Shown: positions 42,565 to 53,710 of the stretch, piece after piece
How positions within the stretch are numbered: the first letter of the stretch is position 1
Layout: each line of letters opens with the position of its first letter
Source of the DNA: Thermothielavioides terrestris NRRL 8126
Lineage: Eukaryota; Ascomycota; Sordariomycetes; Sordariales; Chaetomiaceae
Assembly (NCBI RefSeq): GCF_000226115.1
Contig: NC_016460.1
Location: 620,001-684,000 of the forward strand
Length of the DNA stretch: 64,000 bases
Direction of reading: 5' to 3'
Notes under the pieces: model-generated
The model's input: only the letters and a program-made list of their open reading frames with translations
Database searches by the model: none
Told to the model about the DNA's origin: nothing
Program-made: the position numbers and the translations under genes

Positions 42565-44904
42565 CTACGTCGACTGGAAGAACGCGAGCGTCGCGCAAAA
42601 GTTGTTGCGGTTGTCGCGGTCGAGCGCCACGCTCTGCCCGTTCAGCGTCAGCATGTTGACGCTGGCCTTGGTGCTCAGGCCGTACAGCTGCACCTGGCTC
42701 TGCTCGAGCGACACCATGTTGGTCTGGCACGACTCCGTCGCGAGGCAGTCCTGGCCGTAGTTGTCGAAGAACGAGTACAGCCCCGCCCCGAAGACGAACA
42801 CGTCCTTGGAGTTGACCGCGCGCAGGCCCCACGCCCGCTTGCACTGGCCCGTCTGGTCGGTCGCGCACGACTTGGCGAAGTCCGGGTCGGCGTACTGCGC
42901 GTTGACCGTGAACGGCTTGGTCGCGTCCGGGTTGCCCTGGAAGTAGGGCGTCTCGGTCTGGATCAGGGCCAGGTAGACGTTCGACGCGTTGTTGAGCTGG
43001 TAGTTGTAGAGGACCGAGTGCTCCGTGGCCGTGCCCCAGCCCCAGACCGGCCCGGCGCCTTCGATGAGCACGCCGCGGCCGTTGAAGACGTCGATCTGGC
43101 CGTTGTTGGCCGCCGGCTCGAGCGCGTGGTCGGCCACCCAGAACCACGTGTTCTCGAGGTAGGCGCTGCCGCCCGCGGCGATGTGCAGCATCAGGAAGGA
43201 GCCGAAGCACTGGGCGTTGATGGGGTTCGTGACGCTGGGGTTCTTGGCGCACTGCTCGAGCTCAAGCTGCGAGCCGGCAAACCCGCCAACGCGGGCGTGC
43301 ACGTCCCAGAGACCCGCCGCGCCAGCGGTCGTGCCCGCAACGTTCCACTCCAGCATCACGGCGCCGGGCTGTGGGCCGGCCGTGCCAAAGATCAGGTCCG
43401 AGATCTCAACAGCGCCCTTGTCGCCAGGCTGGCCGACCTGGAACACGGGCTTCGGGTTCGCCTGGTCCTTGAAGGTGCTGTCGCCGCCCGCGAGGATCAG
43501 TGGCCAGAGCTCGCCCGTGATCCGGATGTTCTTGGGCACCTTGACCGTGTTGGTGATGAGGTAGGCGCCGTGGTCGAAGTACACAACCTGGTCGGCCGTG
43601 GCCTTGTCGAATATCGCCTGGATCGCCGCCGTGTCGTCGGTCACACCGTCGCCCTTGGCCCCGTTCGACTTGACGCTGACAAAGCTGCTGGCCGCCACGT
43701 TCTCATATTGCGGCTTGCTGCGCGTGAAAACCTTGCCCGTATTCGCATCGAGGAGCGCAGCCGGCTTCTGCACTGCTTGCTGGGAAGCCTGCACAGATCT
43801 GCCCGCGGTGCCCCCGGCGCTGCTGTAGGTCCGGCCTTGGGCGAAGAAGCGGACCTTCTGGTTTCCCTCGAGGATAGTAGCGCTCGTAGCATCGTGGACT
43901 ATGGCCTGCTGTGTGCCGGTCATGTCCACGTTGTCAAGAATCAGGGTGCCGTTGGTCTGGGGCGAGCTCGGGTCGTACGCCGTCTTGATGCCGATTTGCG
44001 TGTTGGTGAACTGGCTGTCGACCACCAGGACGGAACCGACCGTCTGGCCCTGCGAGCCTCCGTTGGCCATATCGATGCCGATGCCGCAGTTGTTGATCTT
44101 GACGTCCTGCAGGGTCCACGCCCAGTTCCAGTTCATGAAGATGGCCGTCTTGCAGTTGTTGAAGGTCATGTTGCGTGTGGTAAACTGTTGGTTGCCAAAG
44201 AATGCGCCGTAGTTTCCGCCGTTGAACGTCAGGTCGGTCATGAAGCCGCCCGATCCGTTGTCCATGAAGATGCCCTGCTGCTTGTTGCTATCGCCCCCAT
44301 CTGTGCGCATGTTGAAGACGATGTTCTGGAGACTGGTCGCCTGTGCCACCTGCCAGTGAATGCCGGCACCGACCCCCACGGGCATCGCCGTCAGGTCGAT
44401 GACGAAGTTGCGGACTTGGCGGTAGAAGTTGTTCTGGTTGACCCACCAGTTGTTGCCCGTCGAGTCGTAGGGATCGGCGTCGATGACGGCCATGCCTGAG
44501 AAGTCGGCCGACGCCTTCAGGGTCGGGGGAGCGATGGCGTCGCCGATCAGCTGCGTGTAGTAGTAAGGAACGATGGGCTTGCTGACGACGTAGGTGCCAG
44601 GAGGGAAGTAGACGAGGGCCGGGGTGGTGGTCTGCGAGGAGCAGCCCTGGCCGCACCGGTTGCCGTCGCTGATAGCCTGGTTGATGGCGGCCGTGTCGTC
44701 AGTGGTGCCATCGCCCTTGGCGCCGTAGTCCCGCACGTTGCGGAACACCTTGTAGCTCTTGTCGGCGTTGAAGGCGGCCGCGCCCTGGTGCTGGACGTTC
44801 GCCAGCCACCAGCCGGAAGCTTGCCGCGGCGATGGGGCCGCCAGAGCGGGGGAACCCAGGCCCAAGGCCGCGAGGAATAACGTAGAGATCGAGGAGAGGA
44901 TCAT
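42565..44904 (-). CDS. Secreted GH55 exo-beta-1,3-glucanase
   Basis: A single intronless frame of 779 aa with an N-terminal signal peptide (ILSSISTLFLAALGLGSPALA, then APSPRQASGWWL). GH55 consists of two tandem right-handed beta-helices, and both are visible. The first starts KVFRNVRDYGAKGDGTTDDTAAINQAI and includes GIFMDNGSGGFMTDL and GNQQFTTRNMTFNNCKTAIF. The second starts FVSVKSNGAKGDGVTDDTAAIQAIF. The motif WGWGTATEHSVLYNYQ places Glu628 where the catalytic acid of characterised GH55 enzymes lies. Function: release of glucose or short oligomers from beta-1,3-glucan outside the cell, for wall remodelling or nutrition. The start is the ATG that gives the signal peptide. It is intact, unlike the GH55-like relic at 10.9-14.0 kb, from which it differs clearly and which has an extra C-terminal domain. 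Confidence 0.95.
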   Translation of the reverse strand: MILSSISTLFLAALGLGSPALAAPSPRQASGWWLANVQHQGAAAFNADKSYKVFRNVRDYGAKGDGTTDDTAAINQAISDGNRCGQGCSSQTTTPALVYFPPGTYVVSKPIVPYYYTQLIGDAIAPPTLKASADFSGMAVIDADPYDSTGNNWWVNQNNFYRQVRNFVIDLTAMPVGVGAGIHWQVAQATSLQNIVFNMRTDGGDSNKQQGIFMDNGSGGFMTDLTFNGGNYGAFFGNQQFTTRNMTFNNCKTAIFMNWNWAWTLQDVKINNCGIGIDMANGGSQGQTVGSVLVVDSQFTNTQIGIKTAYDPSSPQTNGTLILDNVDMTGTQQAIVHDATSATILEGNQKVRFFAQGRTYSSAGGTAGRSVQASQQAVQKPAALLDANTGKVFTRSKPQYENVAASSFVSVKSNGAKGDGVTDDTAAIQAIFDKATADQVVYFDHGAYLITNTVKVPKNIRITGELWPLILAGGDSTFKDQANPKPVFQVGQPGDKGAVEISDLIFGTAGPQPGAVMLEWNVAGTTAGAAGLWDVHARVGGFAGSQLELEQCAKNPSVTNPINAQCFGSFLMLHIAAGGSAYLENTWFWVADHALEPAANNGQIDVFNGRGVLIEGAGPVWGWGTATEHSVLYNYQLNNASNVYLALIQTETPYFQGNPDATKPFTVNAQYADPDFAKSCATDQTGQCKRAWGLRAVNSKDVFVFGAGLYSFFDNYGQDCLATESCQTNMVSLEQSQVQLYGLSTKASVNMLTLNGQSVALDRDNRNNFCATLAFFQST

Positions 44905-47900
44905 GGTGCCAAGCCAGCTATTTCCAGATATCGCTTAATGGTTGTCGGGTGTAACGTTGTTGTCAAGGAATGAAAGCTGTCGAAGGTTAGCTCGGCTATC
45001 CGGTAGCGAGCGTTGCAAGCAATGTTTGTGTTCCTGCTCTGTGAATGTGTTGCGAAAGGCCACGAGAAGTGGCTGTCAAATACAAGCCAGGGTGGCCACA
45101 GGTTGTGCAGTCTGTCATTTTTCCTTTGACGAACAATGGGGGGCAGACGCTCATTCCGAGGCGCTATTCTTGGTGGCAGGACAGTTGGCGTGAAGAGGAA
45201 GACAATGGGGGACGGGTCAGAACAAGTGCTTTGAATAGGAGACAATAGCAACAAGGCGCAGAGAAGGGAAGCTGCAGCTTTGCAGAGCGGCCCGCCCCGC
45301 TCGGAGCTGTCATTTGCCAGACGGCACATGCACTTCCAGAAAGGGAAGGGCCAGCAGAGAAGTGTTGCAAAGAGACGGGAAGTCACATGGTCCAGGAATC
45401 TGTACTTACTTCGACTCTGAGCCAGCCAGGACAAGCACGCCCTGGCCAGCAAAGGCAGCAAACGAACGAACGGAGGAAAGCTGGGTAAGGGAACGAAAGG
45501 AAGTGATCCATCCTACGGCAGCGCTTGGCGGCGAGGTCATCTTTATACAGGTGGCACGGTGGTGGTGTCGGTGGTGGTGTCCTGCCGCCGCCGGCGGGCC
45601 TTCTGTCCCAGCCCATGCCTCGCTTGTTTCCTAATGCAGGGTTTCAGTCCGGGGGTGCCTATTCCGCACATTATTCCGCGCCTGTAGTGTACGGAATGCA
45701 GTAGTGTAATAACCACTTGTTTTCCCTACGTGGAGGTCTGTAGCCGCCGCAACGATCGACATGGAACCAGAACCTGCTGCGGTGGGCAGGCCTTGCGCAT
45801 CGCCATGTGGAGACACGACAGGCATTGCCATGCGAGTGCTTGCTGGCGCCCACTTGTTCCTAACGCTGGCCTCCCACATGCAAGAACTCCTGGTGCAAGA
45901 TGCGGTGGTCTGTGGAAGGCTTGGGACAGCAGAGAGCGGCGAATGGAGGACGACTCTGTGCAACTTGGCAGGAGAGCCCGTCGATTTCTCGCAGTCTTGC
46001 AATCCTCGGATTCCACCAAGGCAAGAAAAGCAAAAGAAACACGGGATGGGAGTTCGCGCCGCCCAAGCAATTGGGTGGGAACATCAGAGTGTTCGGACAA
46101 ACGACAGATAGGGACATGTAACCGACCAACTGGGTCGGTGGATTAATTGCGAAACCGCAAACACAAAACATCAGATGGGACCGTTGGGCGAGATCTGGCC
46201 CATGATCGGGCGGGCAGGAAGGCATCCAGGGGCGACATTTATGCGCCGCGGCCATTCGAGATTTGAGTGCTGGCGAAGGACGCCCAACCCATGCCCACAG
46301 ACAAGGACCAGGCATGCGAATAGTCGATAAATCCGACGTCATGCAAACTGTTTCGCGCTCTGGAGATTCGGGCATTTTCTGTGCATTTTCTGACCGATCG
46401 ATCAGCGCAACGCTCGATAGGCGCGGACATGGAATGCTCATCGGTTCGCAGGGCGCTCGTTGCAGTGAGTTGCACGGTCGTTGCACGGTCGTGTGGTGGA
46501 GAAGCAAGGTTTCGTTGAAGATCGTCAAAACTGGGCTTGGCAAAAACTGCCCAGGGGGGAGAGGTCGTGTCAGGGGTTCCCCGGGCGGCTTGGCCAGCTG
46601 CAGGTCGGTACCTGATGCCGCGACAGGAACAATGTGAACTCGCCACAGGCAGGCAGTGTTGTTGTTTCGAAACAGCAGGTGGGGCCCCCACTTTCCGTCT
46701 TGTTCCTTCCCAGCCATCCAATGCCCAGCAGCTCCATCAGTGCGCCATCCGCGCCCCGCCTTTGCCCCTTCCATCTTGCTTCAGGACATCTACGACACAA
46801 GCCGCGCGTGTTTGACATGTTCGCCAGTGGCGGGCCTGCGGTGCGCTTGTGGTGGCCCGCACAGCGGTTCTCGAACAATTTCTCCATACCAATCGATGGC
46901 AGCCGCATCACAGACCCCACGAGCCGTGCAGCACGATTCGCGAGGGGTTGCCGCTGGGCGACGCCACATCCGTCACACAGTCACACGCGGCTTTGCTTGG
47001 CGAATGCCACCTTGGGCGGAAGGCTTCCACTTCATCGTCGGTACTGCTTGAGTGAACAACCTCTCAGATCGAGAACATCCCAGACGCTGTATAACGCGGG
47101 CCAGTTTGCAGGACCCTTTAATCGACCCTTGGGCGGAGACTTCGCGCGGCGTCTTTCCAGGCAGCATCCCTCGCCAAGACTCCTGGACCTACCACGTTGA
47201 CCGGCAGCGCTCCGCGTGCTCTGGTACTGTGCCTCACATATATTAGCCTGGCCTGAGTTCGGCATCGATATCCGGGTTCCTTCGAACAGGGCTGGGTTGT
47301 TCAAGGCCGCTCCCCTCTTCGCTCTTTCCCCAGAGTGGCTTGGGTCGCATCGCAAACCCCCTGATCGGATCCCCCCCTGTATATCTCGTACCAACGTTAT
47401 GTACATACTCCGTACGCCTCTCCTGGAAGGAGCCTTTGCCGCTTGCCGACTGTTGCGGCGATCAGCAACAGTACTGGCGGTCGACTAACCTGCAGTGGCA
47501 GCCTCCGTCGCCCGACTTGAGCGTGGGAGCGTCCTTCTGGGATTGGAATATCATGCGTTAGCTATGCGTGGTCGGTCCGAACCCTCACAGCAGATCCTGT
47601 GCTACACAGAAGGTCGGACATGGATATAAGACCGCTTGTGGGCCTGGGTATAAGACACAACAGATAAGAAAGCGAGCGGCCCAGGAGGCAATACGTGGCC
47701 AGTAGGACGGTACTACACGACAAGCTAATCATATAACGCCTCTTTATGCACCGCATTATGCTTTGCCTTGATGAATATAGTGTAGTGTAACTTAGTGATC
47801 TCGGCGGTAGTAGCGCGGCACGGGACAATCCTCCGTTCCCCGGCGCTGCCTCCCGATCCCGAACTATATCACGACCCGCATGTCACAAGCAGGCAGTTGT

Positions 47901-48416
47901 ATATTTGGATTAATATAACGGCCAGTCCAGCTGACAGGACTCCGCAGCTACACCATCTTGCCAATACACGCTGCCAAATACAGTAAATAACAACAAAGGA
48001 AATAATCTAGATGTCCACATGTCCAGATCAGAAAGCAGCGCCCGCTCGCAATGCAAGAAGCCAGGTGACAAAGCAGAAAAAAATCCAGACTCCTCCCAAG
48101 CCAAGTGTGATGTGGAAGGCAGAAACCCTCCCCTGAAGACAACGGGAGATCTGCGAAAGAAATGGCCATGAATCGTGCTGCCTCCGAAACACCAAAGCTG
48201 TTGAACGCCTTCCCTTCCAGACAGCCCCTTCCCACCATTGCAGATGGCCCTCGCCAGCGAAGACCAGCCATGTTGCCCCCAGATACCGGCCGGTCCCATC
48301 CTCGAGGCGAGGGGGGGCGTCCCCACCGCTGTCTCAAACCGAGCCGCAATTACCATTAGCTAACCTTACCCGCCGCGGCCGCGTGTCCGGGCCATTCTGA
48401 GACGGAGCCGCGTTGC
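44905..48416. other. Long intergenic region (3.5 kb)
   Basis: This is the GH55 promoter side plus about 3 kb without a supported gene. One minus-strand frame of about 300 codons (46774-45860) begins with ATG but has no domain, an erratic composition rich in Cys/Pro/Arg, and heavy overlap with plus-strand frames. I treat it as chance. The last 500 bases are the 3' flank of the F-box gene. Confidence 0.45.
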
Positions 48417-50758
48417 TCAAATGTAGCCCGGCTCCTCGCCGGGCACACAGCTCTCCAGCATCTCGATGCCCTTGACGCCGGCGCCAAAGTCGAGAATCAA
48501 GATCTTGGGGTCCTGGCCGGAGCTGACGATCCGGCGGTAGTCGCTCTTGGCGCTCAGCACCCAGCTGGAGTGCCACTTGGGGAAGTCGAGCAGCGGCTGG
48601 CCGGTCTCCATGTCCCAGACCTTGATGTCGGAGTCGTAGCTGCCGCTGACCAGCCGGCCGCTGACGCTGTCCACGTGCAGGCTGCGCACCAGGTTCTCGT
48701 GGGCCTTCATCTCGCGCACGCACTCGCCCGTGTTGGCGTCCCAGATGCGGATGACGCGGTCGTTGCCCGCGCTCGCGACGTACCGGCCGTCCTCGGAGAA
48801 CTGGCTGCAGGCGAGGCCCTTGCTGTGGCCGAGGAACTCGCGGATGTTGCGGCCCGTGTCGATGTTCCACAGCTTGACGCGGAAGTCGCCGCTGCACGAG
48901 ACGATGGTGTTGCCGCGCATCTGCACCGCGTTGACGGGCCCCGCGTGCCCGCGCAGCTGGCGCAGCAGCGCGCCCGTGCCGCGGTCCCACACGCAGATGG
49001 ACACGTCCTTGGAGCACGTCACGATGTGCCGCTCGTCGAAGACCAGGTCCAGCACCGCCGCCGAGTGGTGCCGCAGCCGCCGCACCGGCCGGTAGCCCGC
49101 CGCGAGCGAGTACACGATGCACGTCGCGTCCGACGAGCCCGTGACCAGGATGCGGTCGTCGTACTGCAGGCAGAGGATGGATGCTTTGTGGTGCATCGGC
49201 GGCGCGTACAGCGCCGGCACCGAGTGGTAGGCGCGCAGCGGCGCGCGCGGCAGGCCGCCCGCGGTCGGGGTCGGGTCGATGTCGGGCAGGGTGGCGTAGT
49301 GGACCGGGTTGTTGTGCTCGTCGTAGAGCAGCGAGAAGGAGCCGTCGTTGACGACCTCGGGCGGGCCGATGACGAGCTTGCAGGCGAAGGTGTGCATGTC
49401 CCACACCCGGATGGTGCGGTCGCGCGAGCCGGTGATGATTTTGGATCTGGAGGGTGCGGAGCGGATTAGTCAGGGACAAGGCTCTCAGAGAGGAAAAGTT
49501 AGGATAGGGGGGATGGTTTAGCATACTCGTCGAACTGCAGGCAGTAGATGCTATCGGTGTGCCCGTTCAGATAGACTGGCCGGGCCTTGCCCTCCTTCCA
49601 GCGTCTGTCCAGCTCCGTCTTTACCCTGTAGATCTCCTTCCAGTTGTTGGACGGCCGGACGGGGGGCACGCCCAGGCCGGTGCCCGGCTTGACGGGGCCG
49701 CTGGTAGCGTAGGTGGCGGTCTTCTCCCGCAGGAACGACTCGCGCCAGATGTGCTGGTTCCCAATCACGCGGTACCAGCCCGAGCACACTAGGCTCGCCG
49801 TCGCGAGTGTGGGCGCATCGAGTAGGGCGAGGATCTGGATCGCCAGCTCCGTCGGCAGCTGCGAGATGAAGTCGACCTTGGCGATGGCGGTTTCGTCGCG
49901 GCTCTCGCTGGGACCAACGTCCACGTCGGAATCGACGTCGTCGCAAGGAACGTATGCCTCCATCTCGGAGCTCGTCACGGCGATCCCAATGCCGCTCTCG
50001 TGGTCGTCCAGCGCGTCTTCGGCAAGCCAGCCCGGTCGCGGGGCGGACATGTCCATGAGATCGTAGCCATGCAGCCCGTTGCAGGCGATCGCAGCCGCCT
50101 GCCTGGCCGCAGCGCCCGTATTGCGCGGAATGATGGGCGGTTGTTCGCCAGACCCGGGCACGGGAAGGGTCGGGGACTCGAGAGGGCCGAGGTCGTGCTC
50201 GAACATGGGTTCACCGTGGCCGGTGGGGAGCATGCGCGAGTGACGGTGGAAGCTGGTCGCCTGCCGGAGCCGATGCCACGTGGAGTAGGAGGTCGTGGGG
50301 CGCGTTGCGCCATGGGACGGACTGCCGAATACGGGCCGAGCGGGCTGGCCGTCAGTCTCGAAGGTCGTCGCGGCCGGGACGGAGGTCCGCCTGTGCACGA
50401 AGCCCTTGACGCCTGTCTTAAGCGACACGGAGGCCCTGCGCAGCATGCGCTTGAAGTTGCCATGGTGCCTGCCCGACGACGAAGGGGGAGCGAGATGTGT
50501 GGTGTCTTCCTCTTGTCCCCCGAAGCCATGATGACTCTTGCTCTTCGCCAACCTGAGGCCGTGGTGCCCCGCGTCCGTGTTGGGATCGAGAAGCGCCGAC
50601 TTAGGGCGCTGGCGCCAGGGAAGCGAGACGCTCATGCTTCGAAGTCGCGACTGGGGCGGCGGTTGCACCGGGAGGCTGGGTGTAGCGTCGGGAAACATGG
50701 CTTCTTGTGCAGGAGCCCAGTCCTGCACTTGAACGATTCGGTGGGTGGTCGATTCCAT
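48417..50758 (-). CDS. F-box/WD40 repeat protein (SCF ubiquitin-ligase substrate receptor)
   Basis: Two exons: 50758-49527 and 49446-48417, encoding 753 aa. The 80-base intron (GTATGC...CTCCAG) splits the first WD repeat. Residues 1-290 are a disordered, basic/Ser/Pro-rich region followed by an Asp-rich patch (PCDDVDSDVDVG). The F-box lies at about 294-340: FISQLPTELAIQILALLDAPTLATASLVCSGWYRVIGNQHIWRESFL. A seven-bladed WD40 propeller follows from about residue 400, with repeats such as IYCLQFDE...GSRDRTIRVWD, ILCLQYDDRILVTGSSDATCIVY, RHIVTCSKDVSICVWD, NTIVSCSGDFRVKLWN, GRYVASAGNDRVIRIWD and GRLVSGSYDSDIKVWD. In this class the F-box binds Skp1 and the propeller binds a (usually phosphorylated) target for ubiquitylation. 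The substrate is unknown. The start is the first ATG. Confidence 0.93.
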
Positions 50759-52381
50759 TGCGGCACAACGCTGACCGTCGGTCCCAGGCTGGCGGATGCG
50801 AACAAGGCCGTTCGACGCCGGACAGAAGTCGGCACCGTGTGACGAATTTGTATCGAATTTGTATCGTCGACGCGAAATCGGCGGGCGTCGCGCACGGCCG
50901 CCCGCAATCTAGGACCGTCCCTGTTGACTATCCTCTGGGGAGGAACGGGCGCTGTCGGGAGTCGGAAGCCCCCTTTTACCCCTTTCTCGTCCTGCCCTCC
51001 AACACTGTTGGCCCGCCCCTTTCGCTCGTGACCTGCGGTGGCGGTGGAGGCGGGTCAGCCCCCGAGAAGTTTTCTCGGAAAAGTCGAGACCGTCAGAGAC
51101 TGGAAACAGCGGTTTGCATCGAATCAATTCTCGCTCAGGAAGGCGGCGGTGGTGGGTACGGGAAACGAGCGACTCTGGCTGGCTGCAGCTGCGGAGTTGA
51201 GGAACGAATGAGAGCGAAAAGAACGAGCCGCAAGGGAACTAAATGCTGTTCGCGACGGCGAGTCAGGACGCGAGGTTACCGTTTTGCACAACAGGCGAGA
51301 GACTGTGGTAGGTGCAGGAAGAAAAGCTGCAGATGCACCCGAATGCTTACCACTCCAATGCTCGATGCTTGGGGCTGGCGATTGGGAGCCTTAAAAGGGC
51401 TGAGCGGAGCCGACCACGAGCGTCACAAGAGAGGCTTGGTGCGGCACCTGCAAATGCCTGGTCACTGTTTTGGAGGGGCGGCGCCGTTGCTGTGCACAAG
51501 GGTCCGGGGGTCTGGGACTCAGCTTTCGCAAGGCTTGGCAAGCCGAAAGCTGAAACAAACAATTGGATTTTCAACGTTTCTGGTAGGTCACGTTATTCGC
51601 ACGCATTACTTTGTACACAGTGCCAGATCTCGTTGACCATCAGGCACTTACACTGCACTATTACCGGTCCTTCTTTAGCATTATTTGCTCACAACGTCTG
51701 GTGGCAAGACACAGTTCGGCCGCATTGATCTCTCGTCAGACCTGGCTGATCCTCTGTGCTCGGTGGGACGGCGACACCGACGCATTGTGAGACCTGGTTG
51801 GTCTTTGCGCTTTGAAGTTTTTTTTTTCCATCCTACAGCCACAGTGGGGCTGGCCCACTTCGAAGACCAAAACAGCTGGGAAACTGGTGTCGCTAATTGA
51901 AAAATCAAAATCCCTATTTTGCATAACTTGTGTCACCATTTCCAAGGCTGGATCAGCCAGACTGCTTTGCCCCAGCCTCTCTCAACCGCAGCCGCCCTCA
52001 GGCTGTGTGTCTTGTGGCACCACCAGAGTTCTCTAAGAATCCACTAGTTGAGCAGGCACGGTGTTCATGACCGTTCCATCTTCGAAGCCGGTTCTAAACT
52101 TCTATGCGACAGACGGACTCGCTGGGATGAACATAGGTGGGTGAATAGGGTGGTTGCGTAGGTACCTTAGGTATCCCGCCAGTTATGGAGATATCTAAAA
52201 CGGATGTGCTGATACTAGGTAGTTCGGATACAATTGTTCACGTTAAAGACAATCCGTCCATTATTCTGAACCGGTGCGCGGCGAGTGGCTGTCCGTCAAC
52301 CTCCAAGACACGTAATGACTGGATGACATGCCCGGGATATCCAGCTCTTATTATTTACGCTTCCTCTCCAAAGTCCATCCA
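50759..52381. other. Intergenic region
   Basis: This is the F-box gene promoter side and further non-coding DNA. No supported gene on either strand. Confidence 0.45.
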
Positions 52382-53249
52382 TTAATTACGCAATAGTGAA
52401 TCAACTTCCTCCAGCTTTGGTCGTTCATGGCCCCCTGGACCGTGATACACAGGATACACCGGCAACTCGGCCGTGCTGGGGACCGTGCGCAGCTCGGCGC
52501 CATGATAAGCTTCCACGTGCGCCGGAGCGGCAGATTTTGTCTTCCAGGGCTGGGGCGGGCCTGGATACTGCGAGCCGCAGGTGCTCCTCGTGGTTGAGTT
52601 GTCCTGGCCTGCGGTCGCAGTCGAGATCGGCGCCGAGGCGCCGTCTGTTCCGGTGGTACTCTGGGATGTGGGGGAGGACTGAATTGCCGTTGGTAGGGTG
52701 GTTGGTGTGACTGTTGACGTGGTGGACGAGCTGCTCGGGAGCGGTTCATCGGTGATGTTGAAGTAGGCCGAGGACTTGGAGGCGATTTTTTGGTTCACCT
52801 GGTTCTCGCCACCCCTCGGCCCCTCCACCAGGCAGAAGAAGAAGATGTTCGACTCGGCAAATTCAAAGGTGTAGAGCTGCACCTCCCAATCCAACTGCTT
52901 CTCGGGACCCGAGATAGTTTCTGGCTCAGGCGTAACCAAGGAAGCTTGGCAGTCGACGCCCTCCTGGCCGCCACTTCCCAACAAGAGTAGGCCCCAGATT
53001 GGCCGAGCCGCCAGTCAGCTCCTGCTGCCATAGCGCGATGGTGTAGTTGGTGAGCTTCGCATTGTATTGGATTGTGTGCGTCTCACCGATACGCCACGCC
53101 TCGCGGGCCGCCAGGGGCAGGAAGAACTGGGCCAGGACGGGCGGTATAGACGAGAATAACTCAGGAAACAATAAGGCTCGGCCAAGAGAACCGGGCAGAC
53201 ACAGGCCCGGAGACCTGCTCAATAATGCCCGACCGCGCGACCGAGCCAT
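52382..53249 (-). pseudogene. Kre9/Knh1-like surface protein, frameshifted, membrane segment missing
   Basis: The minus strand encodes FFLPLAAREAWRIGETHTIQYNAKLTNYTIALWQQELTGGSANLGPTL and, in another frame, QLDWEVQLYTFEFAESNIFFFCLVEG followed by SSAYFNITD. Together these match the Kre9/Knh1-like domain of fungal surface proteins linked to beta-1,6-glucan. A Ser/Thr/Pro linker then leads into a cytosolic-looking tail (SKAELPVYPVYH-like). A one-base frame break sits at about 52980-52984 (GPTL, then LGSGGQEG). Relatives usually have a single membrane helix between linker and tail; none is visible here, so a small deletion may have removed it. An ATG at 53249 opens the first frame with a hydrophobic stretch, but another start (53319 region, MTMTRCF...) could supply the signal peptide through an intron. 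Confidence 0.65.
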
Positions 53250-53710
53250 GGCAGGCGGCAATGGAGACGGTGCCAAAACAGCACGGAAAGCAGAGAGTGC
53301 AGCGTGAAACACCGAGTCATGGTCATGGTCTCCAATAACAGTCCCCTATGTAATGGCAGCTACGCTGCGGCGCACCTCGACAACGCAGGCTGGCCGCTGG
53401 CGGTTGAGCCGTGTTGGTCCTCGCAGGTGAAAACCAATGGGCGACAGACAGCCTCTCAACATTCAAAATCAAGCGGCTGTTCTGACCTTGCCTCGTCGGG
53501 CTGCCAGACCCACCGAATCCACTTAGTTAGTGGCCAGCGTATCAGGGGCGGATCGCCCCCAAGCTTACTCCTTTGCCGCCAATCCCGGTTGGGGGTTCTC
53601 GTGCACGAGATTGACACGGTCTGGCTGCAGTGCTGAGGCCCATTTTGGAACTCCGCCTCCCTCATTCACTTGTTTCCTTCTCGCGCCCCGCGTCCGCGGG
53701 ACCGGAACAA
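53250..53710. other. Divergent promoter region
   Basis: Shared upstream region between the Kre9-like gene (minus) and the GT25-like gene (plus). No coding evidence beyond a possible 5' exon of the Kre9-like gene near 53319. Confidence 0.45.

Noticed and set aside
43018..44499. Plus-strand frame of 493 codons
   Set aside because: It lies entirely antisense to the intact GH55 gene. It is a codon-bias shadow.
45860..46774. Minus-strand frame of about 300 codons starting with ATG
   Set aside because: No domain, no signal peptide, erratic Cys/Pro/Arg-rich composition and overlap with several plus-strand frames. It is probably chance in GC-rich DNA.
48570..49469. Plus-strand frame of about 300 codons
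   Set aside because: Antisense to the WD40 region, with Val/Ala/Arg-rich shadow composition.
50707..51636. Plus-strand frame of about 300 codons upstream of the F-box gene
   Set aside because: No domain, partly antisense to the F-box gene start, and basic low-quality composition.
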